This document shows, in pieces, positions 26,422 to 35,102 of a stretch of DNA of 64,000 bases. A program made the position numbers and the translations under genes. The stretch spans positions 1-64,000 of the forward strand of contig JBBRXX010000022.1 in the NCBI GenBank assembly GCA_038238245.1. The letters run 5' to 3'. Numbering within the stretch: position 1 is the first letter of the stretch; each line of letters starts with the position of its first letter. Below the pieces are notes generated by a model that was not told the DNA's origin, made no database searches, and saw only the letters and a list, made by a program, of their open reading frames with translations. This DNA comes from DASQHW01 sp038238245 (GTDB lineage: Bacteria; Actinomycetota; Acidimicrobiia; IMCC26256; PALSA-610).

Positions 26422-26922
26422 TTGAACCACCACATCTCTCGAAAGCACGTCGCGGTCGCGCTCGCGCCGGTCGCCGGACTCGTCGGCATCGGTGTGAGCG
26501 CAACGGCTGCGCACGCCGAAGAGAGCTCAAACAACTTCAGCTTCGTCGCTACCGCCGACGACGGAGGCGAAATCCATACCTGCTCAGTCTTGTATGACCT
26601 CCTCTACGACGACCAGAACGAGAGTTTGTCGGCGCATGTCCAGTCGGAAGGCGACCCCGAGTGCTCGTCAGGCTTTGCCGAAGTCTTCGTCAACTACGAG
26701 CAAGCCAACGGCGACAACACGCGCGTCTTCAGCCATGTCAGCGGCCTCGGAGCTTTCGCGCTTGGGGAGTGGGACAACGTTCGCAACGTGGATCACATCT
26801 CGGACCACAAGATCCAGGCTTCCTACACCGAGAATTACGACAGCCGATGCGACCCGGTTGCCACCCTGGCCATGTTCGGCCACGATTGCACCGCGAACTT
26901 CACGCTTTCGCACGGCAAGTAG
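26422..26922 (+). CDS. Small secreted protein of unknown function
   Basis: 166 residues starting at a TTG at 26422, chosen because GAGGAGG lies 6 nt upstream. A signal peptide of about 31 residues (HVAVALAPVAGLVGIGVSAT, then AAHA before the cut) precedes an acidic, Asn/Asp/Ser-rich mature domain. That domain has four cysteines (HTC, PEC, SRC, HDC) that could form two disulphides. No family was recognised. A second secreted-protein gene follows. Confidence 0.75.
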   Translation: MNHHISRKHVAVALAPVAGLVGIGVSATAAHAEESSNNFSFVATADDGGEIHTCSVLYDLLYDDQNESLSAHVQSEGDPECSSGFAEVFVNYEQANGDNTRVFSHVSGLGAFALGEWDNVRNVDHISDHKIQASYTENYDSRCDPVATLAMFGHDCTANFTLSHGK

Positions 26923-26997
26923 AAACCGAAGAGCGAACGCAAGCCCTGACAGTCGCACAAACGTTCGCGGGCGGCACGGTAGGAACAGGGGGAGAGG

Positions 26998-27537
26998 ATG
27001 AATGACTACGGGAACGGCGCGTCAGGCCGAGCCGAGATTCGCCCGAGTCGCATCGTGATGGGACTGCGCCGACTCCTGGTCATATCGGCGATTCTTTCGC
27101 TCGCACTCGCGGTGTCGACATCCGTCGCGGGCGCAAGTGCTGCGTCGCGGGTGAACGGGTCGGTCGCGGGTCAAGCCCCCTTCGACTTCGGACCACGGTG
27201 CTCGTTCGTCCACCAGCGGGTCATCGCGACCGTAGACATCACGCACGGTCCGACAGCGTCGTTGGTGCTCGATACGTGCGTCGACTTCGGTCAGAACGGA
27301 TTCGTTGCGATCGGGATCTTTACGTTCCGTGCCCCGAGTGGGGTCCTGACCGGAACGTTGCACGGAACCGCGAGTGACGATCTCGCGCCGAGGTTCGACT
27401 ACACACTGGTCGTCACTCACGGAACTCGCGGCTTCAAGCACGCATCGGGCAGGCTGCGCTTTACTGGCGTGTGGCAGTCGAACCAGGTCAATGGTGGCCC
27501 AGTGACGGGTACGCTGACCGCATCGCTGACGCACTGA
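26998..27537 (+). CDS. Small secreted protein, beta-rich, unknown function
   Basis: 179 residues with an N-terminal export signal (RRLLVISAILSLALAVSTSV, cut near AGASAA). The mature part is predicted to be beta-sheet with repeated GxLxGTL-type strands (GVLTGTLHGTAS, PVTGTLTASL) and two cysteines (PRCSF, DTCVD). GGGGGAG just upstream of the ATG is a strong ribosome-binding site. The domain vaguely recalls allene-oxide-cyclase-like or CHRD-type beta barrels, without a firm match. Confidence 0.75.
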   Translation: MNDYGNGASGRAEIRPSRIVMGLRRLLVISAILSLALAVSTSVAGASAASRVNGSVAGQAPFDFGPRCSFVHQRVIATVDITHGPTASLVLDTCVDFGQNGFVAIGIFTFRAPSGVLTGTLHGTASDDLAPRFDYTLVVTHGTRGFKHASGRLRFTGVWQSNQVNGGPVTGTLTASLTH

Positions 27538-27585
27538 CAAGCGCCGAACCAGCACTGCTTTTGTGGAGTAGGTCATGCGCGGCGG

Positions 27586-28425
27586 TTAGGCAAGATCGAC
27601 GGGTGTGAGGCGCATCTCCTGCGCCGCTGAGACGACGATGCGCCCTTCGCGATCACGCATCGCGCCGCGGAGGAGACCGCGTCCACCGGCGTTGACGAGC
27701 GAATGCACGTCGTAGAACAACCAGTCGTCGGCGCGCGCCGGACGGTGGAACCATGCCGCGTGGTCCAGGCTCACCATGCCTTGCGTATCGCCTTCGAGGT
27801 GTCGCGGACGACCCCCGATACCGGTCCAGTCGGTCGCGAAGCCGAGCAGCGCGGTGTGCAGATGTTGATCATCGGCGAGCTCGGCCGGTATCCGAAACCA
27901 CATGCGGTGCGTCGATTCGCGTGTGCCGTCCGCGGCGGGGGGTGTCGGACCAACGTCGGCTGCGATCCAGGCTCCGGGTCCCCGTTCGAACGGGAGCTCG
28001 GTTGGCGGAGGGACGTCGCCTCGAGCCGGCAGGTCGTATACGTAACCGCCGGTGTCCTCGGTGAACGAGTACGACATGTCGAGGACCGGCTTGCCGTCCT
28101 GTCTCGCATCCAGGCGACGCGTGGTGAACGTACGTCCGTCTCGCAGCCCTCGGACGTGATACGTGATCTTCTTCGCGGCGACGACCGGTCGGAGGAAGTA
28201 TGCGTGCAGTGAATGGAGGCGGCGGCCCTGAGGGGCGCGCCGCGTGGCCGCGATGATCGCTTGTGCGATGACGAATCCACCAAAGAGGTAGTCGCCGAAC
28301 CACCCGGGCGCGTCACCGACCCATACGTCCGCCCGCTCGTCCTGTGCGCCGTCGGGCCGAACGGTCAAGAACTCGAGCGTCTCGGCGAGCGCGGCGCCGA
28401 CGTCGGAGGTGTCGCTTTCAGCCAT
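27586..28425 (-). CDS. tesB: Acyl-CoA thioesterase II (TesB-like)
   Basis: 279 residues, double hot-dog fold. FGDYLFGGFVIAQAIIAATR is the first hot-dog helix, and HSLHAYFLRPV with SLDHAAWFHRPARADDWL from the second domain are standard TesB landmarks. It hydrolyses acyl-CoA to fatty acid and CoA. An upstream in-frame ATG at 28455 would lengthen it by ten residues. It is divergent from the amidohydrolase gene. Confidence 0.9.
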   Translation of the reverse strand: MAESDTSDVGAALAETLEFLTVRPDGAQDERADVWVGDAPGWFGDYLFGGFVIAQAIIAATRRAPQGRRLHSLHAYFLRPVVAAKKITYHVRGLRDGRTFTTRRLDARQDGKPVLDMSYSFTEDTGGYVYDLPARGDVPPPTELPFERGPGAWIAADVGPTPPAADGTRESTHRMWFRIPAELADDQHLHTALLGFATDWTGIGGRPRHLEGDTQGMVSLDHAAWFHRPARADDWLFYDVHSLVNAGGRGLLRGAMRDREGRIVVSAAQEMRLTPVDLA

Positions 28426-28517
28426 CGTGCCGAGCCTAAGTGAGCCGTCACCCACATCGAACGCCTTTGGAACCGCACGGGAGGCACCGCCGCGGAGTCC
28501 TCTTTAGACTCGCGATC

Positions 28518-30245
28518 GTGAGCGAACACGAGCTGATCATCCGCGGTGGGGAAGTCATCGACGGGACCGGGGCACCCGCGCAGCGTGCTGACATCGCGAT
28601 CGACGGAGGAGTCATCTCCGGCGTCGGCGTGGTCGACGGCGGAGCCGCGCGCACGATCGAGGCCGACGGCCTGCTCGTCACACCCGGGTTCGTCGACATC
28701 CACACGCACTACGACGGACAGGCGACGTGGGACGAACGGATGATCCCGTCCTCGTGGCACGGCGTCACGACCGTCGTTGCGGGGAACTGCGGTGTGGGCT
28801 TCGCGCCCGTGCACACCGACGACCACGACCGGTTGATCGAGTTGATGGAGGGCGTGGAGGACATTCCCGGCGTCGCACTGCACGAAGGCCTCGCGTGGAA
28901 TTGGCACTCACTTCCCGAGTTCATGGACGCGCTCGACGGACGCGCCTTCGACGTCGACGTCGCGCTCCAGGTGCCGCACGCGGCCCTGCGACTGCACGTC
29001 ATGGGCGAGCGCGGTGCCCAACGGGAACCCGCAACCGCCGAGGACATCACACTGATGTCGAAACTCGCCGCCGAAGCGATCAACGCAGGCGCGCTCGGAT
29101 TCTCGACGTCACGCACGCTGAATCACCGCAGCAGCAAGGGCGAGCTGACGCCGACGCTGACCGCCGAAGCCGACGAGCTCATCGGTATCGCAACCGCGAT
29201 CGGCGCGACCGGGCGTGGCGTCCTGCAAGCCGTTTCCGATTTCGTTGACGTCGATGCCGAGTTCGCACTCTTCCGCAGCATGGCGGAGGCGTCGGGGCGT
29301 CCCCTGTCGTTCACGCTGCTTCAGACCAGGCTCGATTCGTGGCGCCGCCAGCTCGAGCTCCTCGCCGACGCCAACGCGGCCGGCGTCACGATGCGCGGAC
29401 AGGTCGCACCGCGCGCGGTCGGGTTGCTGCTCGGCCTCGAGTGCACGTTGCACCCGCTGCTCACGAATCGCGTGTACCGCGACATCGCGGCGCTGCCGCT
29501 CGTCCAACGCGCCGCGGTGATGTCCGACCCGGAATTCAAAGCCAAAGTGCTCGCGGCCGACGCGGCGGCGCGCACGAGCGAGGGCGGCCGGCTCCTCGGC
29601 GGTTTCGATCGCATGTTCGAGCTCGGCGATCCACCTGACTACGAACCCGATCCGTCGTCGAGCATCGACGCTCGTGCGCGCCGCGACCGATGCGACCCAC
29701 TCGAGCTCGCGTACGACATCATGTGCAAAGACGGCGGCCGTGGCTTCCTCTACCGTCCGGTCCTCAACTACGACGACGGGAACCTCGACGCGGCGGGCGA
29801 GATGCTGGCCGCGGCGCACACCGTCGTCGGGCTCGGCGACGGTGGCGCGCACGTCGGGACCATCTGCGACGCGAGCTTCCCGACGACGCTGCTCGCGCTG
29901 TGGGGGCGGGACCGCGACCACGGTCGCCTCCCGCTGCCGTTCCTCGTGCAACGGCAGACGTCGGCGACCGCACGGACGGTCGGCCTCCTGGACCGGGGCG
30001 TGCTTGCGCCCGGCTGCCGCGCCGATGTGAACCTGATCGACCTCGATCGTCTCGTCGCCCGGCGGCCCGAGGTCCGATACGACCTGCCTGCGGGTGGCAA
30101 GCGGTTCGTGCAACGAGCCGACGGTTACGTCAAGACGATCGTCGCGGGCGAGATCACATACGAGAACGGCGAGCCGGCGGGGCCCCTGCCCGGGCGGCTC
30201 GTTCGCGGCCCGCAGGCCGCGCCGGCGGGAGGAAGCGTGCGATGA
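28518..30245 (+). CDS. Amidohydrolase family protein (N-acyl-D-amino-acid deacylase-like)
   Basis: 575 residues. An N-terminal beta-sandwich (HELIIRGGEVIDGTGAPAQR) leads into a metal-dependent TIM barrel with TPGFVDIHTHYDGQ as the first metal ligands, then GNCGVGFAP and the late Asp block GLGDGGAHVGTICD. The long type with the HTHYDGQ motif is the D-aminoacylase/dihydroorotase-like group; the substrate is unclear. The GTG at 28518 precedes SEHELIIRGG. It overlaps the next gene by 4 bp (ATGA). Confidence 0.88.
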   Translation: MSEHELIIRGGEVIDGTGAPAQRADIAIDGGVISGVGVVDGGAARTIEADGLLVTPGFVDIHTHYDGQATWDERMIPSSWHGVTTVVAGNCGVGFAPVHTDDHDRLIELMEGVEDIPGVALHEGLAWNWHSLPEFMDALDGRAFDVDVALQVPHAALRLHVMGERGAQREPATAEDITLMSKLAAEAINAGALGFSTSRTLNHRSSKGELTPTLTAEADELIGIATAIGATGRGVLQAVSDFVDVDAEFALFRSMAEASGRPLSFTLLQTRLDSWRRQLELLADANAAGVTMRGQVAPRAVGLLLGLECTLHPLLTNRVYRDIAALPLVQRAAVMSDPEFKAKVLAADAAARTSEGGRLLGGFDRMFELGDPPDYEPDPSSSIDARARRDRCDPLELAYDIMCKDGGRGFLYRPVLNYDDGNLDAAGEMLAAAHTVVGLGDGGAHVGTICDASFPTTLLALWGRDRDHGRLPLPFLVQRQTSATARTVGLLDRGVLAPGCRADVNLIDLDRLVARRPEVRYDLPAGGKRFVQRADGYVKTIVAGEITYENGEPAGPLPGRLVRGPQAAPAGGSVR

Positions 30246-31270
30246 CTGCTCTGGTTCCGCTCGAAGGGGCTTGCGAATGGCGCAGTGACGACCTGGGTGC
30301 GCGTTACGTCTTCCAGCTGACCGACGCCCACCTCGACGAGCTCGACGCCGCGCTGCAGTTCGCCGAGTCGGAGTGCGACGACGTCCTCGATGTCACGCGC
30401 GAGTCGTTCCCGCTGCCGACACTCGGCCGGGAACTTCAGGGCGTCGCCGCAGAGCTCATCAATGGTCGCGGCGTCGTGCTCATCCGCGGGGTGCCGGCGG
30501 ACAGATACGGCAAGCAACGCGCGTCGATGATCTATTGGGGTGTCGGGATGCACCTCGGCCGACCGTGGCCCCAGAACGCCAAGGGTCATCTACTCGGCGA
30601 CGTCACCGACCAAGGACGAGCCCTCGACGATCCCAATGGTCGCGGGAACGAGATCGGCGCCGTCGCGTTTCCGTTCCATTCGGATGGCTCCGACCTGGTC
30701 GGGTTGTTCTGTCTCAACGCAGGCGCGAGCGGTGGTGCAAGCCTCGTCGCGAACGCGGTCGCGGTCCACAACGAGCTCGTGCGCACGGAACCCGAGCTCG
30801 CGGAAGCGTTGTACGCGCCGTTCGCGTACGACTTTCGGGGCGAGCAGGCACCCGGCGGCAAGCCCTGGTACACGATGCCCATCTTCAGCCGGCGAGGTGA
30901 CCGGTTGTTCGTTCGCTACATCCGCCCGTACATCGAGGCGGCCAGGCGGCACGAGGACGCGCCCCGACCCTCACCGGTTGCTCGAGCCGCCATGGACCGC
31001 GTCGACGCGATGTGCGCCGACCCGAGCTTCCACCTTTCGATGACGATGCAGCCGGGCGACATGCAGTTCGTGAACAACTATCACGTGCTGCACGCGCGCG
31101 ACGCGTACGTCGACCGACGCGACGAGGGCAAGATCCGCCACCTCAAGCGGCTGTGGTTGGAGACCGGCATCCTTGCGGATGGCGACAAGCCCGAACAGTT
31201 CCGCCTGGGCCGCGGCGCGGGCAATTGGTGGTCGAGCAACGGACGCACCAAGAGCGAGATCGAAGTCTGA
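30242..31270 (+). CDS. TauD/TfdA-family Fe(II)/2-oxoglutarate dioxygenase
   Basis: 342 residues. The HxD iron motif is FPFHSDGSD with H146 and D148, the distal His is in NNYHVLHARDAY near 281, and the 2-oxoglutarate-binding Arg is in the KIRHLKRLWLE segment. A conserved GVGMHLGRPWPQN precedes the core. It is translationally coupled to the amidohydrolase gene, so the two probably act on the same compound. Confidence 0.88.
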   Translation: MTALVPLEGACEWRSDDLGARYVFQLTDAHLDELDAALQFAESECDDVLDVTRESFPLPTLGRELQGVAAELINGRGVVLIRGVPADRYGKQRASMIYWGVGMHLGRPWPQNAKGHLLGDVTDQGRALDDPNGRGNEIGAVAFPFHSDGSDLVGLFCLNAGASGGASLVANAVAVHNELVRTEPELAEALYAPFAYDFRGEQAPGGKPWYTMPIFSRRGDRLFVRYIRPYIEAARRHEDAPRPSPVARAAMDRVDAMCADPSFHLSMTMQPGDMQFVNNYHVLHARDAYVDRRDEGKIRHLKRLWLETGILADGDKPEQFRLGRGAGNWWSSNGRTKSEIEV

Positions 31271-31277
31271 CCGGTCG

Positions 31278-31577
31278 CTACTCGCGGAGGAGTTGGACGC
31301 GCATCTTGTCGACGGCGCTGCCGATCAGCGCTGCTGCTTCCGCGCGTGTGCAACCGAGCGCGGGTGCGAGCAGCTTCATCGGAAGCGGGTCGCGGCCGCG
31401 CAAACCGAAGTGCGAGAACAACGCGTCCCGCTCCTCCGACGTGAGCCCGTCGAACGCGTGCGGGCCGAGCATCTCGAGCGCGTCGAAGTCGGGTGCGTCG
31501 GCGACGAACTCGGCGGCCGTGACGTCGGGGTAGGGCCAGCCGTCGTCGGTGGGGAAGAGCGGGAGCGTCGAGCTCAT
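31278..31577 (-). CDS. Small protein with sigma-region-4-like helix-turn-helix
   Basis: 99 residues. The C-terminal half, LTSEERDALFSHFGLRGRDP followed by APALGCTRAEAAALIGSAVDKMR, follows the pattern of sigma-70 region 4 (L-x3-E-R-x-x-L-x3-FGL...LGxTR...KLR). The N-terminal half is acidic and aromatic. It has no region 2, so it is not a sigma factor by itself. It lies 57 bp downstream of the helicase gene on the same strand. Confidence 0.6.
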   Translation of the reverse strand: MSSTLPLFPTDDGWPYPDVTAAEFVADAPDFDALEMLGPHAFDGLTSEERDALFSHFGLRGRDPLPMKLLAPALGCTRAEAAALIGSAVDKMRVQLLRE

Positions 31578-31634
31578 GTTGATGACCTCCGCTTCATGGT
31601 CGCGTTCTCATCCTCGTCGCGTGCCGGGCCACCG

Positions 31635-33413
31635 TCAACGGACGTGGCGGCGCGCCGTGCGTGGTCGCGGCTCGGCCGGCGATGCCGCCGTGAGCGTGTT
31701 GCGCAGCTCGGCGACGTGGCGCGCGGGCTCCCGCGGTGCGCCCGGGATTCGGTGCAGCGCATCTTCGAGCGCTCCCAACCACGGAGACGGATCCCGTGCC
31801 GAACGGCGCGTGCCCACCGAGCGCGCGCGAGCCCATGAACAATGCAGCTCGTCCTGCGCGCGACTGAGTGCCACGTGGAAGAGCCGTCGTTCTTCGTGGA
31901 GCGCATCGTCGGATGTTGCCCACGAGACCGGTACGAGTCCCCGTTCGAGACCGGTGACGAACACGACGGACCATTCGAGTCCCTTCGCTTTGTGGAACGT
32001 CGCGAGATCGACCCCGGTGCCGTGCGCGTCCTCGCCACGCGTCGAGAGATCGAGCCAGCCCACGAAACCGGCAACACTTCCGAACCCTCCCACGGACGCG
32101 AGATACTCACGGGCCAGGTCGACGAGCGCGTCGCGATGCGCGCGTGCCTCTTCGGGGTCGTCTTCGTCGGTGGCGAGGTCCGCGAGATGGTCGGCAAAGC
32201 GGCGGGTAGGCGCGCTGCGCTCGGACTCGCGCAAACGGTCGATCAGCGCGCGTACGGCCGGACGGGCTGCGAAGCGCTGTCCGTCCGCGACGCGGAACGG
32301 CACACCCCGCCGTGTGAAGGCCGCCTCGAAGAGCGACGACTGCGCGTTCGTGCGGAACAGCACCCCCAAGCCCTGCCACGGCACGCCGGCAGTGAACGAG
32401 CGCCAACAGCGATCGGCGATCGCGGCCGCTTCGTCCTCGGCGGTGTCGTAGGCGACGATCGTCGGCCGGTCTCCATCGGGGCGCACCGCACGCGGCGGCC
32501 GGCGAGCGGGGTGCGCGGCCGCGCCGAGCGCAACCTCGGCGAGCGCGACCACGGCCGGGCTGCTGCGGTAGTTGTGCGCCAACGCGATGGTCTCGCCGCC
32601 GAAGACCTGGGCGAACTCGCCGAGCGGTGAGGCGTCCGCGCCCGCGAAGCCGTAGATCGCCTGCGCAGGATCACCGACCACCGACAGGTCGCGCCCGTGG
32701 CCGAGCCACGCGCGCAGCAACCGGACCTGCAACGGCGTGGCGTCCTGGAACTCGTCGACGAAGAAGTGCCGGAAGCGCCAGCGCTGGCCCGCCGCGAACT
32801 CGTCGTTACGCGCGATGCCATCCGCACAACGATGCAATACATCGTCGAAGTCGAGGAGACGCCGCTTGCGCTTCTCCGTCTCGTAGCGGGCGTACAGCTC
32901 AGCCAGCTCGGCTCCCGGGCGGGGAAGGCGCCGGGCTTCCGCGCGCGCCGCATCGACGAACTCGTCGGGACTGATGAGACGGGCCTTGGCCCACTCGATC
33001 TCGGCGGCAACGTCGTTGACCGCGACCGAGGCGGCCGGACCGCGCCCGCCGAGCAGTGGCCCCAGCAGACGGCCCTTGCGGTCGAGCACCCGCGGCTGCT
33101 CCCATCCCCGTTCAGTCGCCTGCCGGCGCAGTTGCGCGAGCGCCACCGCGTGGAACGTGCCGCCGGTCAGCGAGCCGGCGACGCCGAGCCGCCGCAAACG
33201 GCGGGTCAGCTCGGCGGCGGCCTTCCGGGTGAAGGTCAGCGCGAGGACGTGCTTGGTCTCGGCTTCGTGCTCGCGTATGCGGTACGCGACGCGGCGCGTC
33301 AGCACGCGCGTCTTCCCTGATCCAGCCGGGGCGATGATCGCCAGCAGCGGATGCGGCGCGACGACGGCGGCCCGCTGTTGCGGGTCCAGGTCGTCGAGGA
33401 GCGGATCGCGCAC
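31635..33413 (-). CDS. UvrD/PcrA-like superfamily 1 helicase (UvrD2-like, no HRDC)
   Basis: 592 residues. Walker A is APAGSGKT at 28-35, followed by LALTFTRKAAAELT, Walker B VDEFQD at 219-224, GDPAQAIYGFAGA, HNYRSS and VDLATFHKAKGLEWSVVFV with HEERRLFHVALSRA. All SF1A motifs are present. It is shorter than typical UvrD2 and lacks a recognisable C-terminal HRDC domain, ending in an Arg/Pro-rich tail. DNA unwinding in repair is the likely role. Confidence 0.9.
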   Translation of the reverse strand: MRDPLLDDLDPQQRAAVVAPHPLLAIIAPAGSGKTRVLTRRVAYRIREHEAETKHVLALTFTRKAAAELTRRLRRLGVAGSLTGGTFHAVALAQLRRQATERGWEQPRVLDRKGRLLGPLLGGRGPAASVAVNDVAAEIEWAKARLISPDEFVDAARAEARRLPRPGAELAELYARYETEKRKRRLLDFDDVLHRCADGIARNDEFAAGQRWRFRHFFVDEFQDATPLQVRLLRAWLGHGRDLSVVGDPAQAIYGFAGADASPLGEFAQVFGGETIALAHNYRSSPAVVALAEVALGAAAHPARRPPRAVRPDGDRPTIVAYDTAEDEAAAIADRCWRSFTAGVPWQGLGVLFRTNAQSSLFEAAFTRRGVPFRVADGQRFAARPAVRALIDRLRESERSAPTRRFADHLADLATDEDDPEEARAHRDALVDLAREYLASVGGFGSVAGFVGWLDLSTRGEDAHGTGVDLATFHKAKGLEWSVVFVTGLERGLVPVSWATSDDALHEERRLFHVALSRAQDELHCSWARARSVGTRRSARDPSPWLGALEDALHRIPGAPREPARHVAELRNTLTAASPAEPRPRTARRHVR

Positions 33414-33824
33414 GCGGCGACCGTACTGAACGGGTGCGCCATCTCACGGGAGCACGCGGAAAGGCCCCGAGTAGTCTTCGCTGCGTCGCAGCTCTGATCT
33501 TCTCGGGGCACCCTCCGTTCCGACGTGCCGCTGAGGGGCAGCCCTTGCGAGCGCTCGACAGCGACTGCGTCGGTTCGCACTCCGGCCCGAGAGCCGGCGT
33601 GCGTCCGGGACGCTCGTGCATCCGTTCCGTGCGCACCCCGGGTGGGATGTCGCTCGGAGTCCGACGCATCGGCGAACCGGCCTCCGGACATTACGACCAC
33701 TCCCTTTGATCGTCAAGAGAAAACGGCGGTGAAAGGGGAGTCGAGCGCCTCCTGCAACGCGACTGTCACAAGGTCTTCGCGAACAGCTGTTCAACATGTC
33801 TCTCGGACGCGATATGAATTTGGA
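33414..33824. other. 411-bp intergenic region with a long hairpin
   Basis: No frame looks coding. A hairpin GCAC-T-CCGGC-CCGAGA-GCCGG-C-GTGC occupies 33577-33602 (nine pairs with one mismatch). The left part also has several GC-rich inverted segments, while the right part (33710-33824) is AT-richer and probably holds the promoter of the metallopeptidase gene. A structured non-coding RNA is possible but unsupported by any recognised family. Confidence 0.4.
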
Positions 33825-34346
33825 ATGGAGATCGAGTTCGTGCGCGGGACGCGCCGCCGCAAGCATGTCGAGGCGGTGCTCGTCGGCGACCGTCTGCGAG
33901 TGTCGTTCCCTCGTTGGATGTCGCTCGCCGAAGCGCAGCGCACGGCGGAGGAGCTCGCCGAACGCATGCGGCGAAGGCTCGATCCCGGCTCGATCGACAT
34001 CGCGGCACGCGCCCGGAAGCTCGCCAAGCAGTACGGATTGCCCCGCCCGAAGACCGTTCGCTGGGTCGACAACATGCGTCAGCGGTGGGGATCCTGCACG
34101 CCGGACGACGGTGCGATCCGCGTGTCGTCCCGACTCGCCGCCTACCCGGCCTGGACGCTCGACTACGTGCTGGTGCACGAGCTCGCGCACCTACGCGTCG
34201 CGAGTCACGGCCCAGCGCACGACGCGCTCGTCGACCGCTATCCGTACGCCGAACGGGCCAGGGGCTTTCTCATCGCGGTGGACCTCGACCCCGACGAGGG
34301 CGACGCCGACGGCTGGCCGCTCTCCGCAGGCGACGTCCGGCCCTAG
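33825..34346 (+). CDS. YgjP/SprT-like (DUF45) zinc metallopeptidase
   Basis: 173 residues. RQRWGSCTPDDGAIRVSSRL followed by LDYVLVHELAHLRVASHGPA gives the conserved WGSC block and the HELAH zinc site with the third ligand in SHG. The family (DUF45/M48-like) is cytosolic and poorly characterised. The ATG at 33825 lacks a strong ribosome-binding site; it is chosen because family similarity begins there. Confidence 0.85.
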   Translation: MEIEFVRGTRRRKHVEAVLVGDRLRVSFPRWMSLAEAQRTAEELAERMRRRLDPGSIDIAARARKLAKQYGLPRPKTVRWVDNMRQRWGSCTPDDGAIRVSSRLAAYPAWTLDYVLVHELAHLRVASHGPAHDALVDRYPYAERARGFLIAVDLDPDEGDADGWPLSAGDVRP

Positions 34347-34402
34347 ACCCGGGTCCCGGCCTAGCATCGCGGGCACGCACGCGTGACGAGGGAGCGATTT
34401 CG

Positions 34403-35050
34403 GTGCCGTACCCGAAGAGGCTGCTCAACGAGGGCGAGGATCTGGCGCTCGACCTGCGCCCGCACTGGTGGTTCTTCTCCAAACACATCCTGACGGGCGT
34501 CCCGCTGTTCGTCGCGCTGATCGTGATCCTCGCCAAGACCACCGGCGACACCCGCAAGTGGCTGATGGTCGTCTGGGGGATCCTCGGCCTGGTGTGGGCG
34601 GTGTGGCTCGCGCTCAAGTACCTCCAATGGAACTTCACGCACTTCGTCGTGACGTCCGATCGGGTCATCTACCGGACCGGCGTGCTGTCCAAGCGCGGCG
34701 TCGAGATCCCGATGGACCGCATCAACAACATCAACTTCAACCAGAACATCCTCGAGCGCGTGATCGGTGCCGGTGACCTCGAGATCGAGTCGGCGGGCAA
34801 GGACGGGCAATCGCGCTTCGAGGACGTCTGGCATCCCGACGGTGTGCAACAGGAGCTGTACCGCCAGATGGAGGGTTACGCGAGGAAACGGGCGTCGTGG
34901 TCGAACCCTGTCACCTCGCCGCCGACGGCGGGGACACCCGGCGCCGGCATCCCGGCGCAGCTGCAGCAGCTCGCGGAGCTGCGCGACAAAGGGGTGATCT
35001 CCGCCGCCGAGTTCGACGCGAAGAAGGCCCAGCTCCTCGAACGCATGTGA
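34403..35050 (+). CDS. PH-domain (bPH2/DUF304) membrane protein with C-terminal SHOCT motif
   Basis: 215 residues. Two transmembrane helices (about 31-45 and 52-69) precede a bacterial PH domain (HFVVTSDRVIYRTGVLSKRG, then EIPMDRINNINFNQ). A Pro/Thr linker leads to a SHOCT motif (LQQLAELRDKGVISAAEFDA then KKAQLL). GGGAG lies 8 nt before the GTG. Such proteins are membrane-associated scaffolds of unknown function. Confidence 0.88.
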   Translation: MPYPKRLLNEGEDLALDLRPHWWFFSKHILTGVPLFVALIVILAKTTGDTRKWLMVVWGILGLVWAVWLALKYLQWNFTHFVVTSDRVIYRTGVLSKRGVEIPMDRINNINFNQNILERVIGAGDLEIESAGKDGQSRFEDVWHPDGVQQELYRQMEGYARKRASWSNPVTSPPTAGTPGAGIPAQLQQLAELRDKGVISAAEFDAKKAQLLERM

Positions 35051-35051
35051 G

Positions 35052-35102
35052 GGAGACGACAGCGCAGCGACCGGAGGGAACAGAGCGCGGAGTCGACCCA
35101 TG
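35052..35102 (+). repeat. Copy B of dispersed start-codon-adjacent repeat
   Basis: Begins GGAGACGACAGCGCAGCGAC and ends GGAGTCGACCCATG. It matches copy A at 5677-5728 (opposite strand), with 27 identical bases at the start and a 14-base identical end separated by a short variable stretch. It fills the whole gap between the PH-domain gene and the next gene and ends on the latter's ATG. Confidence 0.85.
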
